From assembly GCA_022606135.1 (NCBI GenBank), contig JABYQN010000006.1:1984001-2048000 (forward strand): 64,000 nucleotides of DNA, in the 5' to 3' direction. The stretch comes from Fomes fomentarius (lineage: Eukaryota > Basidiomycota > Agaricomycetes > Polyporales > Polyporaceae). The notes below the pieces were generated by a model. The model searched no databases. It was not told the DNA's origin and saw only the letters and a program-made list of their open reading frames with translations. A program made the position numbers and the translations under genes. Below, one piece after another: positions 34,607-46,069 of this stretch. Numbering within the stretch: the stretch's first letter is position 1; every line of letters begins with the position of its first letter.

Positions 34607-35611
34607 ATGGCGGCAAGGCCGACCGTGCTTTTGACTGGAGCGTCAAAGTACATACACCGCCAGCTGTCGGCGCACGGAATCGCCGCTGATCTATGCTCAC
34701 AGAGGCTTGGGATTTGCAATCGCGAAGGTACTCCTCGAGAAATTTGGCGCGAATGTGGTCGCGCTATCGCGCACGAGGGGAGCTGATCTGCAAAGCCTCG
34801 TGGACGCTCACAAGGAGGCTCTCCTTGCGTTGGAGGTCGATGTGTACGTTGACGTTCTCCTCCCTGTACTTTGCTTGCATCCTCAGCGGAAGGAATGCAG
34901 TACCGACGGTGCTGCCGTTCGCTCGGCGGTTTCTCGCGGGGTGGAGAAATACAAAAGCTTGGACAGTGTCATTTTGAACGCTGGTGTGCTGGAGCCCTTG
35001 GGCAATATCGCGTCGGAGGATATCACCATCGACCAGTGGAAACGCCATTTCGACACCAATTTCTTTTCTCTCGTTGAGGCCCTGCGTGCGACGCTACCCG
35101 AGTTACGGAAGAGTTCCTTTGGTGGACGGGTAGTGTTCATCAGCTCTGGTGCGGCCACGGGCAACACACCAGGATGGGGTCCATACAATGCAGGCAAAGC
35201 GGCCATGAATAGCTTGTGTAGGTACGTCATCTGACATTGCATTTATTGATCCTCGGTCTCATCAGGGCTGCTCAGGACCATCGCGCAGGAAGAACCCAAG
35301 GTGACCTTGGTCGCATTGCGACCGGGCATGGTCAACACACCTGTAAGGCAGCCGCCTAGCTGATAGAGCAAGCTCTGCCTAACCTGATCTGCTATCTTCA
35401 GATGCAGGCACTTATACGGGAGAGGGGCGCAGCCACAATGCCCGCTAGTGCACACCAGAAATTCGTCGACGTCTACGAGCAAGGGAAGTTGGTGGCACCC
35501 GAGGATTCTGGTCATGTGGCCGCGGCACTAGCTCTGAAGGTGCCACACTCGTTGACTGGCCAGTACGTGAGCTGGGATTCGGATGATTGCAAAGAGTTCC
35601 GCCGCCAGTGA
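34607..35611 (+). CDS. Short-chain dehydrogenase/reductase (sepiapterin-reductase-like, YIR035C-like)
   Basis: Exon 1 from ATG 34607 encodes MAARPTVLLTGASK. A short intron splits the Lys codon, and exon 2 goes on GLGFAIAKVLLEKFGANVVA, giving the complete TGASKGLG cofactor loop. Next come SVILNAGVLEPLGNIA, DTNFFSLVEALRATLPEL and VVFISSGAATGNTPGWGPYN with AGKAAMNSL, which holds the catalytic Ser and Tyr-x3-Lys (YNAGK). The two last exons carry EEPKVTLVALRPGMVNTP and GQYVSWDSDDCKEF. The fold is NADP(H)-dependent; similar yeast proteins (YIR035C, IRC24) reduce small dicarbonyls, but the substrate here is unknown. It is read divergently from PDB1 across about 225 bases. Confidence 0.88.
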
Positions 35612-35856
35612 AAAGCATGGGGGGAGGCGATCAACGCCGCTTGTGTGGCATCTGTAGCAAGTGACTCTCTCCATGTAGATATCCTGTATCCTTACCAAGG
35701 CCGGAAGCTGATCCGCAAGTCCTGGAACTATCGTTACTTGACACAAAGCGACTCATGCACGTCTACCAGAACCAGACCGCCTGGAGTCAGCCGCCGTGGA
35801 GTCTGCAGTATAAGTAAGGGCCGGATCCGGTGCGGTGATTGTGCAGATTCCCAGCT

Positions 35857-37111
35857 ATGACCGACAGCACTCTAGCAGAGGTATGAGATCTGTTAAACAT
35901 ATTTCTGCCCTTCTATCAATGACGAATCACTAGTCCGCGACCCGAATCGATGTACACCACCACATCTTCCCCCGGGAAAATCTGACATGAGTATGAAGAT
36001 GGGATTCCATGTGCCCCCGGAGAATATGCCCTGGTCACCAGAAAAAAGTTTAGCGGCCATGAACAGGCTCGGGGTCAAAACAACAGTGTTATCGTTGCCT
36101 GCGGGCCTGCCGCCTGGCCCCGTAGGTGATGAGAACCGAGCCGCTGCGCGCAAGTTCAACCAATACGCCGCAGACATATCCACCAAGTATCCAGGCCGCT
36201 TCGCTTTCTTCGCCTGTGTGCCAAACCTATTCGACACTGAGGGTGCGTTCTTGTGGTATTCCCGAATGTCTGCTTTGCTTATCCAAGTCATTCACGGTCT
36301 CTCACAGGCGGTATCAGAGAGATTGCGTACGCTCTTGATGAGCTCAAAGCGGTCGGTGTTGCTCTATCGTCATCTTATGGCGAGGGCGACGATGCGAGTG
36401 AGAAAACTCTTCTGTCCTAATAACATACATTGACTTTACATTCCAGAGTACATCGGAGATGATACCTTCGACCCACTGTGGGAGGAACTGAACAGCAGAT
36501 CTGCTGTGGTCTTTCTTCACGGGAACCAAATCCCGTCGACCACGCCGTATCCACACCCATTCCTCGGCATCCCTATCACGGAGGTCAGGTACTATGTTTG
36601 GGTCGCATATGCCGAAGTTAAACTCGCGTCCTCAGGTGCCCAATGAGACGTTCAAAGCCGCCGCACATATCGTCGTGACCGGCAAGAAGCGTCGCTATCC
36701 AAACGTGAAGATCATACTCGCGCATCTCGGCGGCAGTACTCCTTTCCTCGCACCTCGCGTCGCAGTCTTGTCCCGACACATGGGCTGCGCGCTCACGCCC
36801 GACGAGATAATCCAGGACTTCAAGGACTTCTATTTCGACACGGCGTTAAGTAGCCACGAGACGACCCTCTCGTTCATGAAGAACTTCGTCGGCGAGGACC
36901 GTATCCTCTTTGGGACCGACTTCCCCCGTACGACGCCCCATCGGTTCATGTCGTGCTTCTTCTTTGCTGATGACAGACCACATTCATATCAGCTGCCAGT
37001 GTCGACATGATCGAATGGTACACGAAGAACACGGAGACGTTTTATGAAGGCGACCGGGATCACCTGGAACAGATCATGCACACGAATGCGAAAGCGCTGT
37101 TGGGCTTGTGA
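35857..37111 (+). CDS. Amidohydrolase-2 family (ACMSD / gamma-resorcylate decarboxylase-like)
   Basis: A small first exon (MTDSTLAE from 35857) leads to RIDVHHHIFP, with the metal-binding His-x-His. Next is FHVPPENMPWSPEKSLAAMN with RLGVKTTVLSLPAG and YPGRFAFFACVPNLFD. Later exons read DDTFDPLWEELNSRSAVVFL with HGN, TFKAAAHIVVTGKKRRYPNV with KIILAHLGGSTPF, and GEDRILFGTDFP, which carries the metal-binding Asp. The last exon ends HTNAKALLGL. Members use one divalent metal to decarboxylate or hydrolyse aromatic or related acids; the substrate here is unknown. All expected His and Asp positions seem present. A decayed tandem copy follows within 300 bases. Confidence 0.9.
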
Positions 37112-37389
37112 CCCACTTCTGTGTCTTTCTGTATTCGCACGAAGTGCACTATGCTGTTGCATCCTGAGTTCAATAATGACATCACCTACCTCATGATTCT
37201 CTTGTGTTGTCTGCCATGCTGACTCATGAAGAACAGAAGAAGGGCACAAAATAACAGCAAGTAAGACTCAGTACCAACATGTCGGACACACCAGTGACCA
37301 CGATTAGTCCTGCAATTTCCCCAATATGAATGAAGGCTCCACAAACTGGCCCTGAATTTCAACAGCAGCCGCACCGCAGGCACAAGAAG

Positions 37390-38290
37390 ATCGATGTACA
37401 CCACTATAACCTCCCCGACAGTGGGCGATCTATACGATATGAAGGCGCTTGAGTATACGAGTTGCCCGAAGAGATTCTCTCGTGGTCGTCTGAGAAGAGT
37501 CCTAAGTTCATGAATGAGTTAGGCGTTGACATCGCAATTTTATCCTTGCTGGACGGCTGGCCTTTTGTGAGCACAGTGGATTCGAACCGATAGACGGCAG
37601 AGGTCTGCAAGCAGCATGGTGAATGCTTTGCCTTCTTTGCGGAACTCCCGAATCTACGCAACTTGAACACGAATGGTAGAAGTGTCTCTGTTGGTGGACC
37701 GACGATGCCGCACTCACCCCCATACGCCACAGAGGCTCTCAAAGAACTCACTCACGCCCTCAACGGATCACAAGCAGTGTGTTCCTCTTACGGGGACGGC
37801 CACAGTGGCGTCAGTATCTCGTGTACCATGAGACTTCTTACCCCACCCTCACCCTCATCCACAAACCGCACACACAGAGCACGTAGGTGACGACCCCTTC
37901 GACGCTATCTGGACCTCGGAGCTGGATCGCCACGGCGCACCCATCTTCCCCCACGCCGTACCCGCACGCATCCCCGTCACCGATGTACCCAACGGGACGT
38001 ACTTCAAAGGTTGCCGCACCCCTTGTCGTCACCGGCAACAAGGGGCGGTACCCAAACATGAAGATACTGCTCTCCTACCTCGACGGGGCACCCACCATCT
38101 AGCTCGCATTTGGCGTCGCCGTCCTATCTGCATACCTCGGGTGGTCGCTCACCGCTCACCGCTCACCCCCCAAAGAGATATTGGTTCTTCGATACTGCGC
38201 ATTGCCGCGGCAGAGAGGTTCTTCAGTCCGGATCGTGTGTTGCAGTATTACAGCGATATTTACCTTGTGTTTGGAGGCCTGTACTGAAGC
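37390..38290 (+). pseudogene. Decayed tandem copy of the adjacent amidohydrolase
   Basis: The segment matches the functional gene piece by piece in order: KIDVHHYNLP against RIDVHHHIFP, LPEEILSWSSEKSPKFMNEL against the PPENMPWSPEK region, GECFAFFAELPNL against GRFAFFACVPNL, VGDDPFDAIW against IGDDTFDPLW, and APLVVTGNKGRYPNMKILLS against the TGKKRRYPNVKIIL region. It has in-frame stops at 37591-37593 and 38100-38102. Frame changes occur between segments, the third His of the metal site has become Tyr, and a 7-bp unit GCTCACC is repeated three times at 38147-38167. No intact frame spans it. Homology fades after about 38290. It is an old tandem duplicate that has lost function. Confidence 0.85.
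38147..38167 (+). repeat. Three-copy 7-bp tandem repeat inside the amidohydrolase pseudogene
   Basis: GCTCACC occurs three times in a row. The functional neighbour has no such run at the matching place (before its PDEI), so it is a later expansion that adds residues and helps break the copy. Confidence 0.7.
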
Positions 38291-38647
38291 TCAAAAGACT
38301 GATAGATGATATTGTAGCAAACAACGTGCTGAGAATCATGCCCACCCTACGCAAACTGATCAAGATCCAGCAGATACTTTGTTGCTTGGTGTGTGACATT
38401 GGTATGTGGATTCGATCTCAGTCGACGTGATTCACAATCTAGCTATAGAGTTCTTGTATTTTACGGGCGTACGATCTGGCAGCATCGGCAACATTTATCC
38501 TGCAGGATGGTATGGTTGAGGCACGGGGGTATCGATACATTAGACGATGATTAGGGTATTGGTCACCCCAGTGTCGTAACAGAAAGGCGTAGGTGACTGC
38601 AAAGCGTGCGATTCGTAAGCAGGGGGACTGAAGCCAGCACAGGAGGA
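38291..38647. other. Intergenic stretch after the pseudogene
   Basis: No gene seen. It lies between the fading end of the pseudogene and the stop codon of the alpha/beta hydrolase on the other strand. Confidence 0.5.
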
Positions 38648-40665
38648 CTAGTTTTCTTCACGGAGCCAGCGTAGGATCTCGTTGTGGAAAGGCGAGATCG
38701 AAAGCAGGGCCTCTCCATGGTGGCCTGCTGGGTCGAAGCGGAGGCCCTTCAGCACACCATGGGACGTCAAATACCGTTTCACACGCTGCAAGTTTCGATT
38801 GTCAGAAACATACGAGAATAGGTTTGCACGCAGGGCTCACATTGGCGTCGATGATACAGTCCTTCCCACCCAGGAAAAACATCGTCCTTTTCGGGTCGCG
38901 TGCTTTGGGGATCTGCTCATACCACAAGCAGTTCTCCGACCAATCGAAGTGGCGCTGGAGGAAGTTCGCAACTCCTAGTTCAGTCCCGACGAAGTACTTG
39001 ATGATAAGGTCCAGGCCCTGGTGTATATGATTATTAAGGACAGGGTTGTGATTGTGGGTCCACATACATTGGCGCATGGTCGGTAGACGAAATTGTAGCA
39101 CAGATCTAATGCGTGATTAGGAGGCGCTCATTTGGAGTTGTAAACCCATCACATACCTCCCTCCCACGAGCAGAATACCACAGGATCCACGAAGCAAGAC
39201 CGAGTGATCATCTTCGGATGCCCCTTGAGCATCCAGGCATGTCCAAAGGAACCACTGCGGCGACTTAGTAACATACGGCAAGATCATCGAACGAACGTCC
39301 TCACTTTGAGTGGCTAAGCATGGTCACCCCTTTAGGACTGTCATGTGTGGCGTCCTTAGTAGCAACCTTCTCTTCCGAGTCTGACGAATCAGGAGCTACC
39401 TGGGGCCGGGCCCATCCGAGTTCAATAAGCAATCCCGCAAGGCGTTGTGTTAACTCCTCCCGGCTCATAGGACGCAGGAATCGAGGGTGGAGGATCTCTT
39501 GGCTGACATGAGGGAGGAGAGGAACGAGGATAGGGTGGTTCGGGAGGGCTACGAACATGTGCTCGATGTACCTGCGGTACTGCGTTAGGCCAAGGCCAAG
39601 ACCATGCATGAAGACAATGGGCCGAGGGCCACTAGCTGCGTTCCAAGTGGAAGGGATGCGTAGGACATATCTTGGTGGTGTCGCGTGAGACGATACCGTC
39701 TATGGACATAGTCGATGGAGAACTCACTCAAGACCCTTGTATGTCGCAACCTTTGCGTTCCACTTGGTCCCGAGCCGCCGACGGATGATAGCATTGCTGA
39801 AGGCAACTCCAAGGTACCACAGGAGCGGCCTCCAGGATACGTTCACAGGGTCCAACGTCAAGAGATGAGGCGTCGCAGCAGGGTTACTGCCGTCAGGAAT
39901 GCTGGTACCTGCGCGACGCTCGAGAAGCTCGATGACCTCGTGAAGGACTTTCTGCTCTACTTCGGAGACATTGTCGATACCGGAGAAGGGCGCATTGAAG
40001 ACGGACCAGTAGAGCCAAGCGAACATCTCATGGCGATGAATAGATGACCAGGGGACCTTGCCAAACCTAGGGGACAATTTTTCACGATCGGAGTGGGATA
40101 GTCAATTGTGGGAATTTGCGCACCATGTCCTCAAGTAGTTCCTGAAATCGACTGCTCGAGGGTCTTCGAACTCCAACGCAGTGACGCTCTCCTCCGGGCT
40201 GCCGGGGCGATCGACATCAAGGGTCTCCTCATCCGGATCGAAACCTTGGTCTGGGAGTGACGCAAGGCCAGCGCGAAGTACACGGTGGAAGACAGCGCGC
40301 AGCTCGTGGAAGTTACCGGGGGCAACGGGGCTAGGGCCAGATATGAAGGAGGCGAGATTGTTGTGGTAGATGCTGAAGAAGACCTGAGGGAAAGCCGACG
40401 ATAAGACAATACATTAATTCAACGAAGGAGGTCACCAGGTCCGACTGACCTCACTAAGCGCGACAGCAAACAGAGTCCAGCCTCGCCACGCGAAGGTCCA
40501 GATGGAGCCGTAAAGGACGTTATAGATGACGAAAGCCCACGAGAGCGGAACAATGGACCAGACAGGAAGAACAGCGACAAGCAAGACGAGATAGAAGGTG
40601 ACGTCTCGACGCGGAGGTGCCTGCAATGTCTCCGCGATGGCGGGTAGGAGCTTCTGTACTGTCAT
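38648..40665 (-). CDS. Membrane-anchored alpha/beta hydrolase
   Basis: The start MTVQKLLPAIAETLQ leads to two hydrophobic stretches, TFYLVLLVAVLPVWSIVPLS and FVIYNVLYGSIWTFAW, which probably anchor it in a membrane. The hydrolase core begins later: RPIVFMHGLGLGLTQYRRYI gives the oxyanion HG, and VTMLSHSNGSFGHAWMLKGH holds the nucleophile elbow as S-H-S-N-G rather than G-x-S-x-G. MFFLGGKDCIIDAN carries the likely acid, and DPAGHHGEALLSI the catalytic His. It ends RWLREEN with the stop at 38648-38650. The substrate is unknown; the membrane segments and long middle region suggest a lipase or esterase-type role. Several short introns interrupt the coding region. Confidence 0.87.
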
Positions 40666-41198
40666 GGTCGTCGTACGCTGCGTGCCGACGGCGGTAGGGT
40701 ATCCTGGACCGTTTTAAAGGAGTGGAAGGGCCTCGTCACCGACAGAGGCTGGTGGGCCGCGGAGGCAGACAGAGCCTCAGAGAGGAACTCTGCGAGAAGA
40801 CCGGAAGCGCTGGTGAGAACACAAAGGTCATGCGACAGTTGCCGGCCGTGTCGCCCGCGTAGCTCTCGCGAGACACGCGCATCTCAGGCGGCAGACTCCG
40901 CGACAGACGACCGCGACTTCCAACTCTGAGTCTGAACGATGTGTGCTCGCCGTGCGGCGTGCGCGCGACGATGGCCGTCGGGGGCCGTTCGGCCTTTGGG
41001 CGTCGGTAGTCGTGCGGACTCGGGCGCGCACGGAATGAAGCCACGCGAGGAGATGATAGCCATGTGGGCGATGACGCTGTTGTGCATCACGGACTGAATT
41101 TCGGCCGACATCTTGTTTTCGTTCCAGCTCGTCGTCCTCTCCTTCCTTCATCTCCCATCCTATCTACCTTCTTCCTCTCGGAGGACGTTCTGCACGCC
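40666..41198. other. Divergent promoter between the hydrolase and IDH1
   Basis: Contains only low-complexity Arg-rich frames on the minus strand, which I do not accept as genes. No specific site recognised. Confidence 0.5.
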
Positions 41199-42834
41199 AT
41201 GATTCGTAGTGCCCTCACGTCTGTGTCTCGCCCCGTCCTCAACGCCGTGTGTTCTTTTCCTCTTTCCGGCCCGCGTGGTACCGACGTTTTTTCTTGCAGC
41301 GGACGGCCACCACCCTCTCCGCAGGTTTCCCCAAGGTCACCCAGAGAGTTCGTTGTGCAATTCATATCATAGGCTCGAACAGTACCCTAATATGTGTCTA
41401 GCTGCCAACTAAGTATGGTGGTGTCTACACCGTACGTCTTGTGCCAGCATGCAGCACGCACTTCATATCTCAGTCCGACTCATAGGTGACCCTCATTCCC
41501 GGAGACGGTATTGGTAACGAGATCACCGACTCAGTCAAGGAGATCTTCGAGTACGTGAACGCTCCCATTGAATGGGAGCAGTACAACGTCTCCGGCATGT
41601 CCTCCGAGGGTGAGGTCCTCTTCAAGCAGGCTATGGAGAGCCTCAGGCGCAACCGGGTTGGTCTCAAGGGTACGTCTTCTCAGAAAGATTCGCTACTGTG
41701 CATTGAAACCATTACTGTGCGTTATCGTAGGTATACTCTTCACCCCAATCTCGCAGTCCGGCCACATCTCCTGGAATGTCGCCATGCGTCAACAGCTCGA
41801 CATCTACGCGTCAGTTGTTCTCTGCAAGTCTCTGCCGGGATTCCCCACTCGTCACAACAATGTCGACTTTGCCATCATCCGTGAGAACACGGAGGGTGAA
41901 TACTCTGGTCTCGAGCACCAGAGTTACCCTGGCGTAGTCGAGAGCTTGAAGGTCTCCACTCGCGCCAAGGCAGAGCGTATCTGTCGATTCGCCTTTGATT
42001 TCGCGCTCAAGAACAATCGCAAGGTTTGCTGGAATTACATTCACATCGAGATGCTGTCCTTGTTTATGCGGGTCCGCAGAAAGTTACCTGTGTACACAAG
42101 GCGAACATCATGAAGCTCGGCGATGGTCTCTTTTTGAACACTTTCCGTCGTGTAGCGGAGGACTACAAGAGCACGGGCATTGAATACAACGATATGATCG
42201 TTGACAACACGTGAGGACACTACGCAACAATATCCTGGCTCGTTGTCGCTTATTTTGGACATGATGTGCAGCTCCATGCAACTCGTCGCGCGTCCATCGC
42301 AGTTCGATGTTATGGTCATGCCCAACTTGTACGGCGCCATTGTGTCGAACATTGGTGCTGCCCTTGTCGGTGGACCCGGCATCGTCCCTGGGTGCAACGT
42401 TGGCCGGGTGAGTCTTGCACGCGCCGCGTTCGTACGCTAGGCTCTACACTAATCCGCATGGCAGGAATACGCGCTCTTCGAGCCCGGTTGCCGTCACGTC
42501 GCCAAAGACATCATGGGCACCAACCGTGCCAACCCTGCAGCGATGATCCTGAGTGCGACCATGATGCTCAGGCACCTTGGGTGTGTTACATGACAACGCA
42601 GTAAAATGAACGATACTAAGTGGTCTATGTCCAGTCTCGATCACCTTGCTAACAATATCGCGAGCGCGACTTTTGACGTCATTAACGCTGCCAAGGTCCG
42701 TACCGCAGACATGGGTGGTAAGTGCCCTTCATATCCCTTATCACAAAGCGCGCGGGCTCATGTGGGCCGTGTTATGCTCAGGTTCTGCGACGACTTCGGA
42801 GTTCACTGCTGCGGTTATCAAAAACCTCAACTAG
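41199..42834 (+). CDS. IDH1: NAD-dependent isocitrate dehydrogenase subunit 1, mitochondrial
   Basis: The start [16 protein letters not shown] is a mitochondrial presequence, followed by small exons giving [12 protein letters not shown]. The mature chain begins [20 protein letters not shown] and continues [20 protein letters not shown]. It includes [80 protein letters not shown] and [20 protein letters not shown]. The last exon ends [11 protein letters not shown] before TAG. IDH1 is the regulatory partner of IDH2 in the citrate cycle. The assignment to IDH1 rather than IDH2 rests on overall resemblance, including [16 protein letters not shown]. At least seven introns of about 50-60 bases are inferred. 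Confidence 0.94.
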
Positions 42835-43003
42835 ATTCCTCGGTGACAACGCTGTCGCGGGCTATAGACGAGGGCTAGCATAACAGGAGCGTTGGGCTTG
42901 CATTACTTTAGTCTTCGGATGTAGATGTAGTGTACATGCTGGCCTAACACATATTATTACGCGCTTCCTAGTGTGCCGTCATTCGCGGTCTGCGCGTGAG
43001 CGA

Positions 43004-44809
43004 CTAGGGAATTGTGCTCAAGTCAAAGTCGTCCAAGAGGAACTCTTCATCTAAAGCCTTGTCAAATTCGTCTCGCTCAGGGGATCCCCGCTTGGGTTTC
43101 TTCGTCGGGGCTTCTTCCCCCGCAGACTCCCGATCTCGGGTTTCGGATTCATCCCCGGTTTCAACCTTCACAATACTATTGACCAAGGGCGTCTCCGAGT
43201 CCGATGGTACGGGGTTGCCAGCGCCCTTGCCCCCTGTATGAGCCTTCCGCAAGCTCAGGATCGTCGAGCAGCGCACTTCTCCCCGTTGACCCCAGCCGTC
43301 AGCCTGGGGGCGGAACTCAGCATAGAGCCCGAAACCCTTCGCGTTCAGTTCGGCCGGAGTGAAGCTCGCGGCCAGAAGGCGCAGGGCGCCCACGATGTGT
43401 GGCGCCGTCTGCTGCAATGCCTGTGTGATGTACGAGAATGCTGAGGTGGGCACAACGGGAGAGCCGGAGGAGAGGGCACGCCACTGCGCGGAGACGGTCT
43501 GGTACAGCGGTCTATGGACATGACGGGTTCGGGAAGGGCCCATTGGCACAGTGGACAGTCCGGGGAAGGACGGGTGGAAGTGGACGCACAGCAAGTGCGG
43601 GAGGGAGATATGTGTCAGATTGCGGCGATAATGTGGACCGATGGTGGAGCGGATGGTCACGTACATACTAGCTTGGATGACAGCGAAGGCAGGGCAGACG
43701 TATGGTGGTGCAATGTGGTTCAGTGCGGGATGCGTGAGCGTTGCGTCTCCTGTGCGGGAAGGAGGTGAAGGGGGAGAAGGGTCGGAGGAAGGGACTGACC
43801 GTCTGCCCATGAGCTCGACGTACGGCTGGGAGCCTGTGCGACTCGCCTCCACGCCCTTCTGCTTGCCGTCTGGGTAGAGGCCTAGCGAGACGCCTTTCGT
43901 TATAGCGTTCATCTCCGTGTACACAGAGGCTGCCATGGGAGCAGGGATGTGGAAGAATGAGCGCCTCCGGTGCACGCACCGCACCCGCACAGCCTCGCTG
44001 CTGTACGGGGCTGAAAAGAGGCATTGCCTACCTATGCTGAGAGCCTCCTCTCGTTGGAAGCCCAGACGTTCGGCCACGACGAACGCCCATGCCATTATTA
44101 TGGGTGCACGGTTGATCACCGTAAACTTAAGTTTGATCGCCTACGGGAAGAGGGGCAAACCACGCAGTCAGCCTCAGTTTCATACGCCCATCGCGTTTAT
44201 GCATCACAGTAGGGATTACATGCACTGGCGTCACGCCGCACGTATTCCCGACTTCCCCAGAGAGTTCGCGTTGGACGCACCTCTTCGTCGAGAACCTCAT
44301 TGAACTCTAAACTGCCATAGGAGTCACCCTCTTGGCGGGGTCTATCGGGTAGGAACTCGTTGAGGTCTTCGTCACGCTTCCGCTTCTTTGTCTTCTTCCC
44401 ACCCTGTATGGAGAGGGAGTTTCACCAAAAGTGAAACGTCTAGGTGAAGCGCAAATGAACGCACTTCGGACTTTGTACTCGCGCTTTGCGAGGACGAGCC
44501 ACTATTCACAGAAGTGGGCTTCTGCTTGAAGCCAGCCTTCCGTATCGCCGCAAGGACAAGTTTTCGGAGGTCTTTCTCCTCCACGCCGGCTGACTCGAGC
44601 GAGTAGTCTGACAGTTTACGCAACTGCTCCGAGGTGTTATGTGTTTTGTATCTAAAAGCATATCGGTGAGTTACACGTTAAAATATGAGTATGGATGATG
44701 CCGACATTTTTCCCGTAACTGCAATCGCTTTGGTCGGTGGCACATTGTTGTTCGTGAGGATCTTGAGGAACGTATCAAGTGGTATCTTCGAGGTAGACGC
44801 CTCCGTCAT
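43004..44809 (-). CDS. Conserved uncharacterised protein with SAM-like N-terminus
   Basis: Spliced from ATG 44809. Exon 1 reads MTEASTSKIPLDTFLKILTN and ends AIAVTGK. The next exon reads YKTHNTSEQLRKLSDYSLES, then AGVEEKDLRKLVLAAIRKAG, which looks like a SAM-type helical bundle. A Lys/Arg-rich linker (GGKKTKKRKRDEDLNEF) may be a nuclear signal. The C-terminal domain has FTVINRAPIIMAWAFVVAER with LGFQREEALSI, VYTEMNAITKGVSLGLYPDG, QPYVELMGRR, SAFSYITQALQQTAPHIVGA with LRLLAASF, GFGLYAEFRPQADGWG and an acidic end DDFDLSTIP. I believe related C-terminal domains occur in bacteria and other fungi without a known role; this is from memory. The first intron has a weak donor (GTCGGC), chosen because it restores the frame. 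An ATP or DNA role is not visible. Confidence 0.75.
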
Positions 44810-45100
44810 GATAGTCAAACTGCTGCCTGGTGTGTCATCGGTCACCGTAAGCTCTCTGATTTCCGTTGTTCGCGAATGTCAACTATTTGAGCGTACCCCG
44901 CACGACACGTCGAAGATCGTTGGATAGTGAGTGTAGTCAGTATTAATACGCACGCACGCCGCCCTACGCTAACTTACATCCGTAACCTTATTCAAGCGCT
45001 GACGATCGCAGTTTGCCGGAAAGGTCATTCCACCATTCAGCTGCTGCTTCCGACACAGTACACCGACACCTGCTTGACTTTCCAAGACTTTTCGTCACTC

Positions 45101-45923
45101 ATGATCAACTATATGCTGCTCGTATCCCGGCAAGGTGCTATGCTTAGAGTCTTGTTTGTTGGCTGCTTCCTCACGACTGGCGCATAGGGAAGGTCCGTCT
45201 TGCGAAATGGTATCAAACAATGTCCCAGAAGTCAAAAGCGAAGATCGTGAAGGACGTAACGCAGCTAGTCCTTGCGCGTCGGACGCGGATGTGTAATTTC
45301 CTCGAGTACAAAGGTACGTGAGCTGCTTCATACCAGATATGCGTCTGCGGCGAGCTCATACACTGCGGGGAATCTATATAGATACGAAGGTTGTATACAG
45401 GCGATATGCGTCCCTGTTCTTCGTCTGCGGGATCAGCCAGGGCGACAACGAGCTTGTGGTGCTGGAGGTCATTCACAGATATGTCGAGGTTCTGGACCGG
45501 TACTTCGGAAACGTGAGTCGTAGCTTCTTTGTTGACCCCGTAGATGTTGACAGTCCTTGTAGGTGTGCGAACTGGATTTGTACGAGAACATCGATGTACT
45601 GCATGTCCTATTCTCATGGTCCTCTCATTTGTCTTAGGATCTTCAACTTCCAGAAGGCGTATGCCGTAAGTTGTCTGTTCTTGTAATGCTGGACCCCCCT
45701 TCACCGTACCCAGATCCTCGACGAACTCATCATTGCCGGAGAGCTGCAAGAGTCATCAAAGAAATCTGTCCTTAGAGTGGTAGGTTACATTGCGGTCGTT
45801 CGCCTGCCTGCAATTGTAATTGTCCACATCATCCAGGTCACACAAGCAGACAGCATCGAAGAGCAGGAGAACAGTGAAGACACGATGGCGCGGCTGGGTA
45901 GCCTAGGTTCAAGAGGGTCATAG
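45101..45923 (+). CDS. APS1: AP-1 clathrin adaptor sigma subunit
   Basis: The spliced protein starts [20 protein letters not shown] and continues [20 protein letters not shown] with [20 protein letters not shown], then [40 protein letters not shown] and [20 protein letters not shown]. This is the full sigma-adaptin (longin-like) fold of about 155-165 residues. The KWYQTMS and [10 protein letters not shown] segments point to AP-1 rather than AP-2 or AP-3. AP-1 sorts cargo between the trans-Golgi network and endosomes in clathrin-coated vesicles. The short first exon from ATG 45101 ends at a GTGCTA donor. The end SLGSRGS is followed by TAG at 45921-45923. Confidence 0.93.
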
Positions 45924-46069
45924 AGACTGGTTCGTCTCCGCCATCCCATTGTACATACACTGTCACACATTGAGTATCCAGACGTTATGTGTTCTATGTG
46001 AGACATGCGTGGGTATTATAGTGATACATGGTCCGTGATGCCAGATAGAGGCAGGTATGGAGGACGGAA

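Noticed and set aside
37390..38290. Second functional amidohydrolase gene
   Set aside because: In-frame stops at 37591 and 38100, frame changes and a lost metal ligand rule out a working gene unless splicing skips them.
40736..41151. Arg-rich minus-strand frames before IDH1
   Set aside because: They lie in the divergent promoter, overlap each other in several frames and show no domain.
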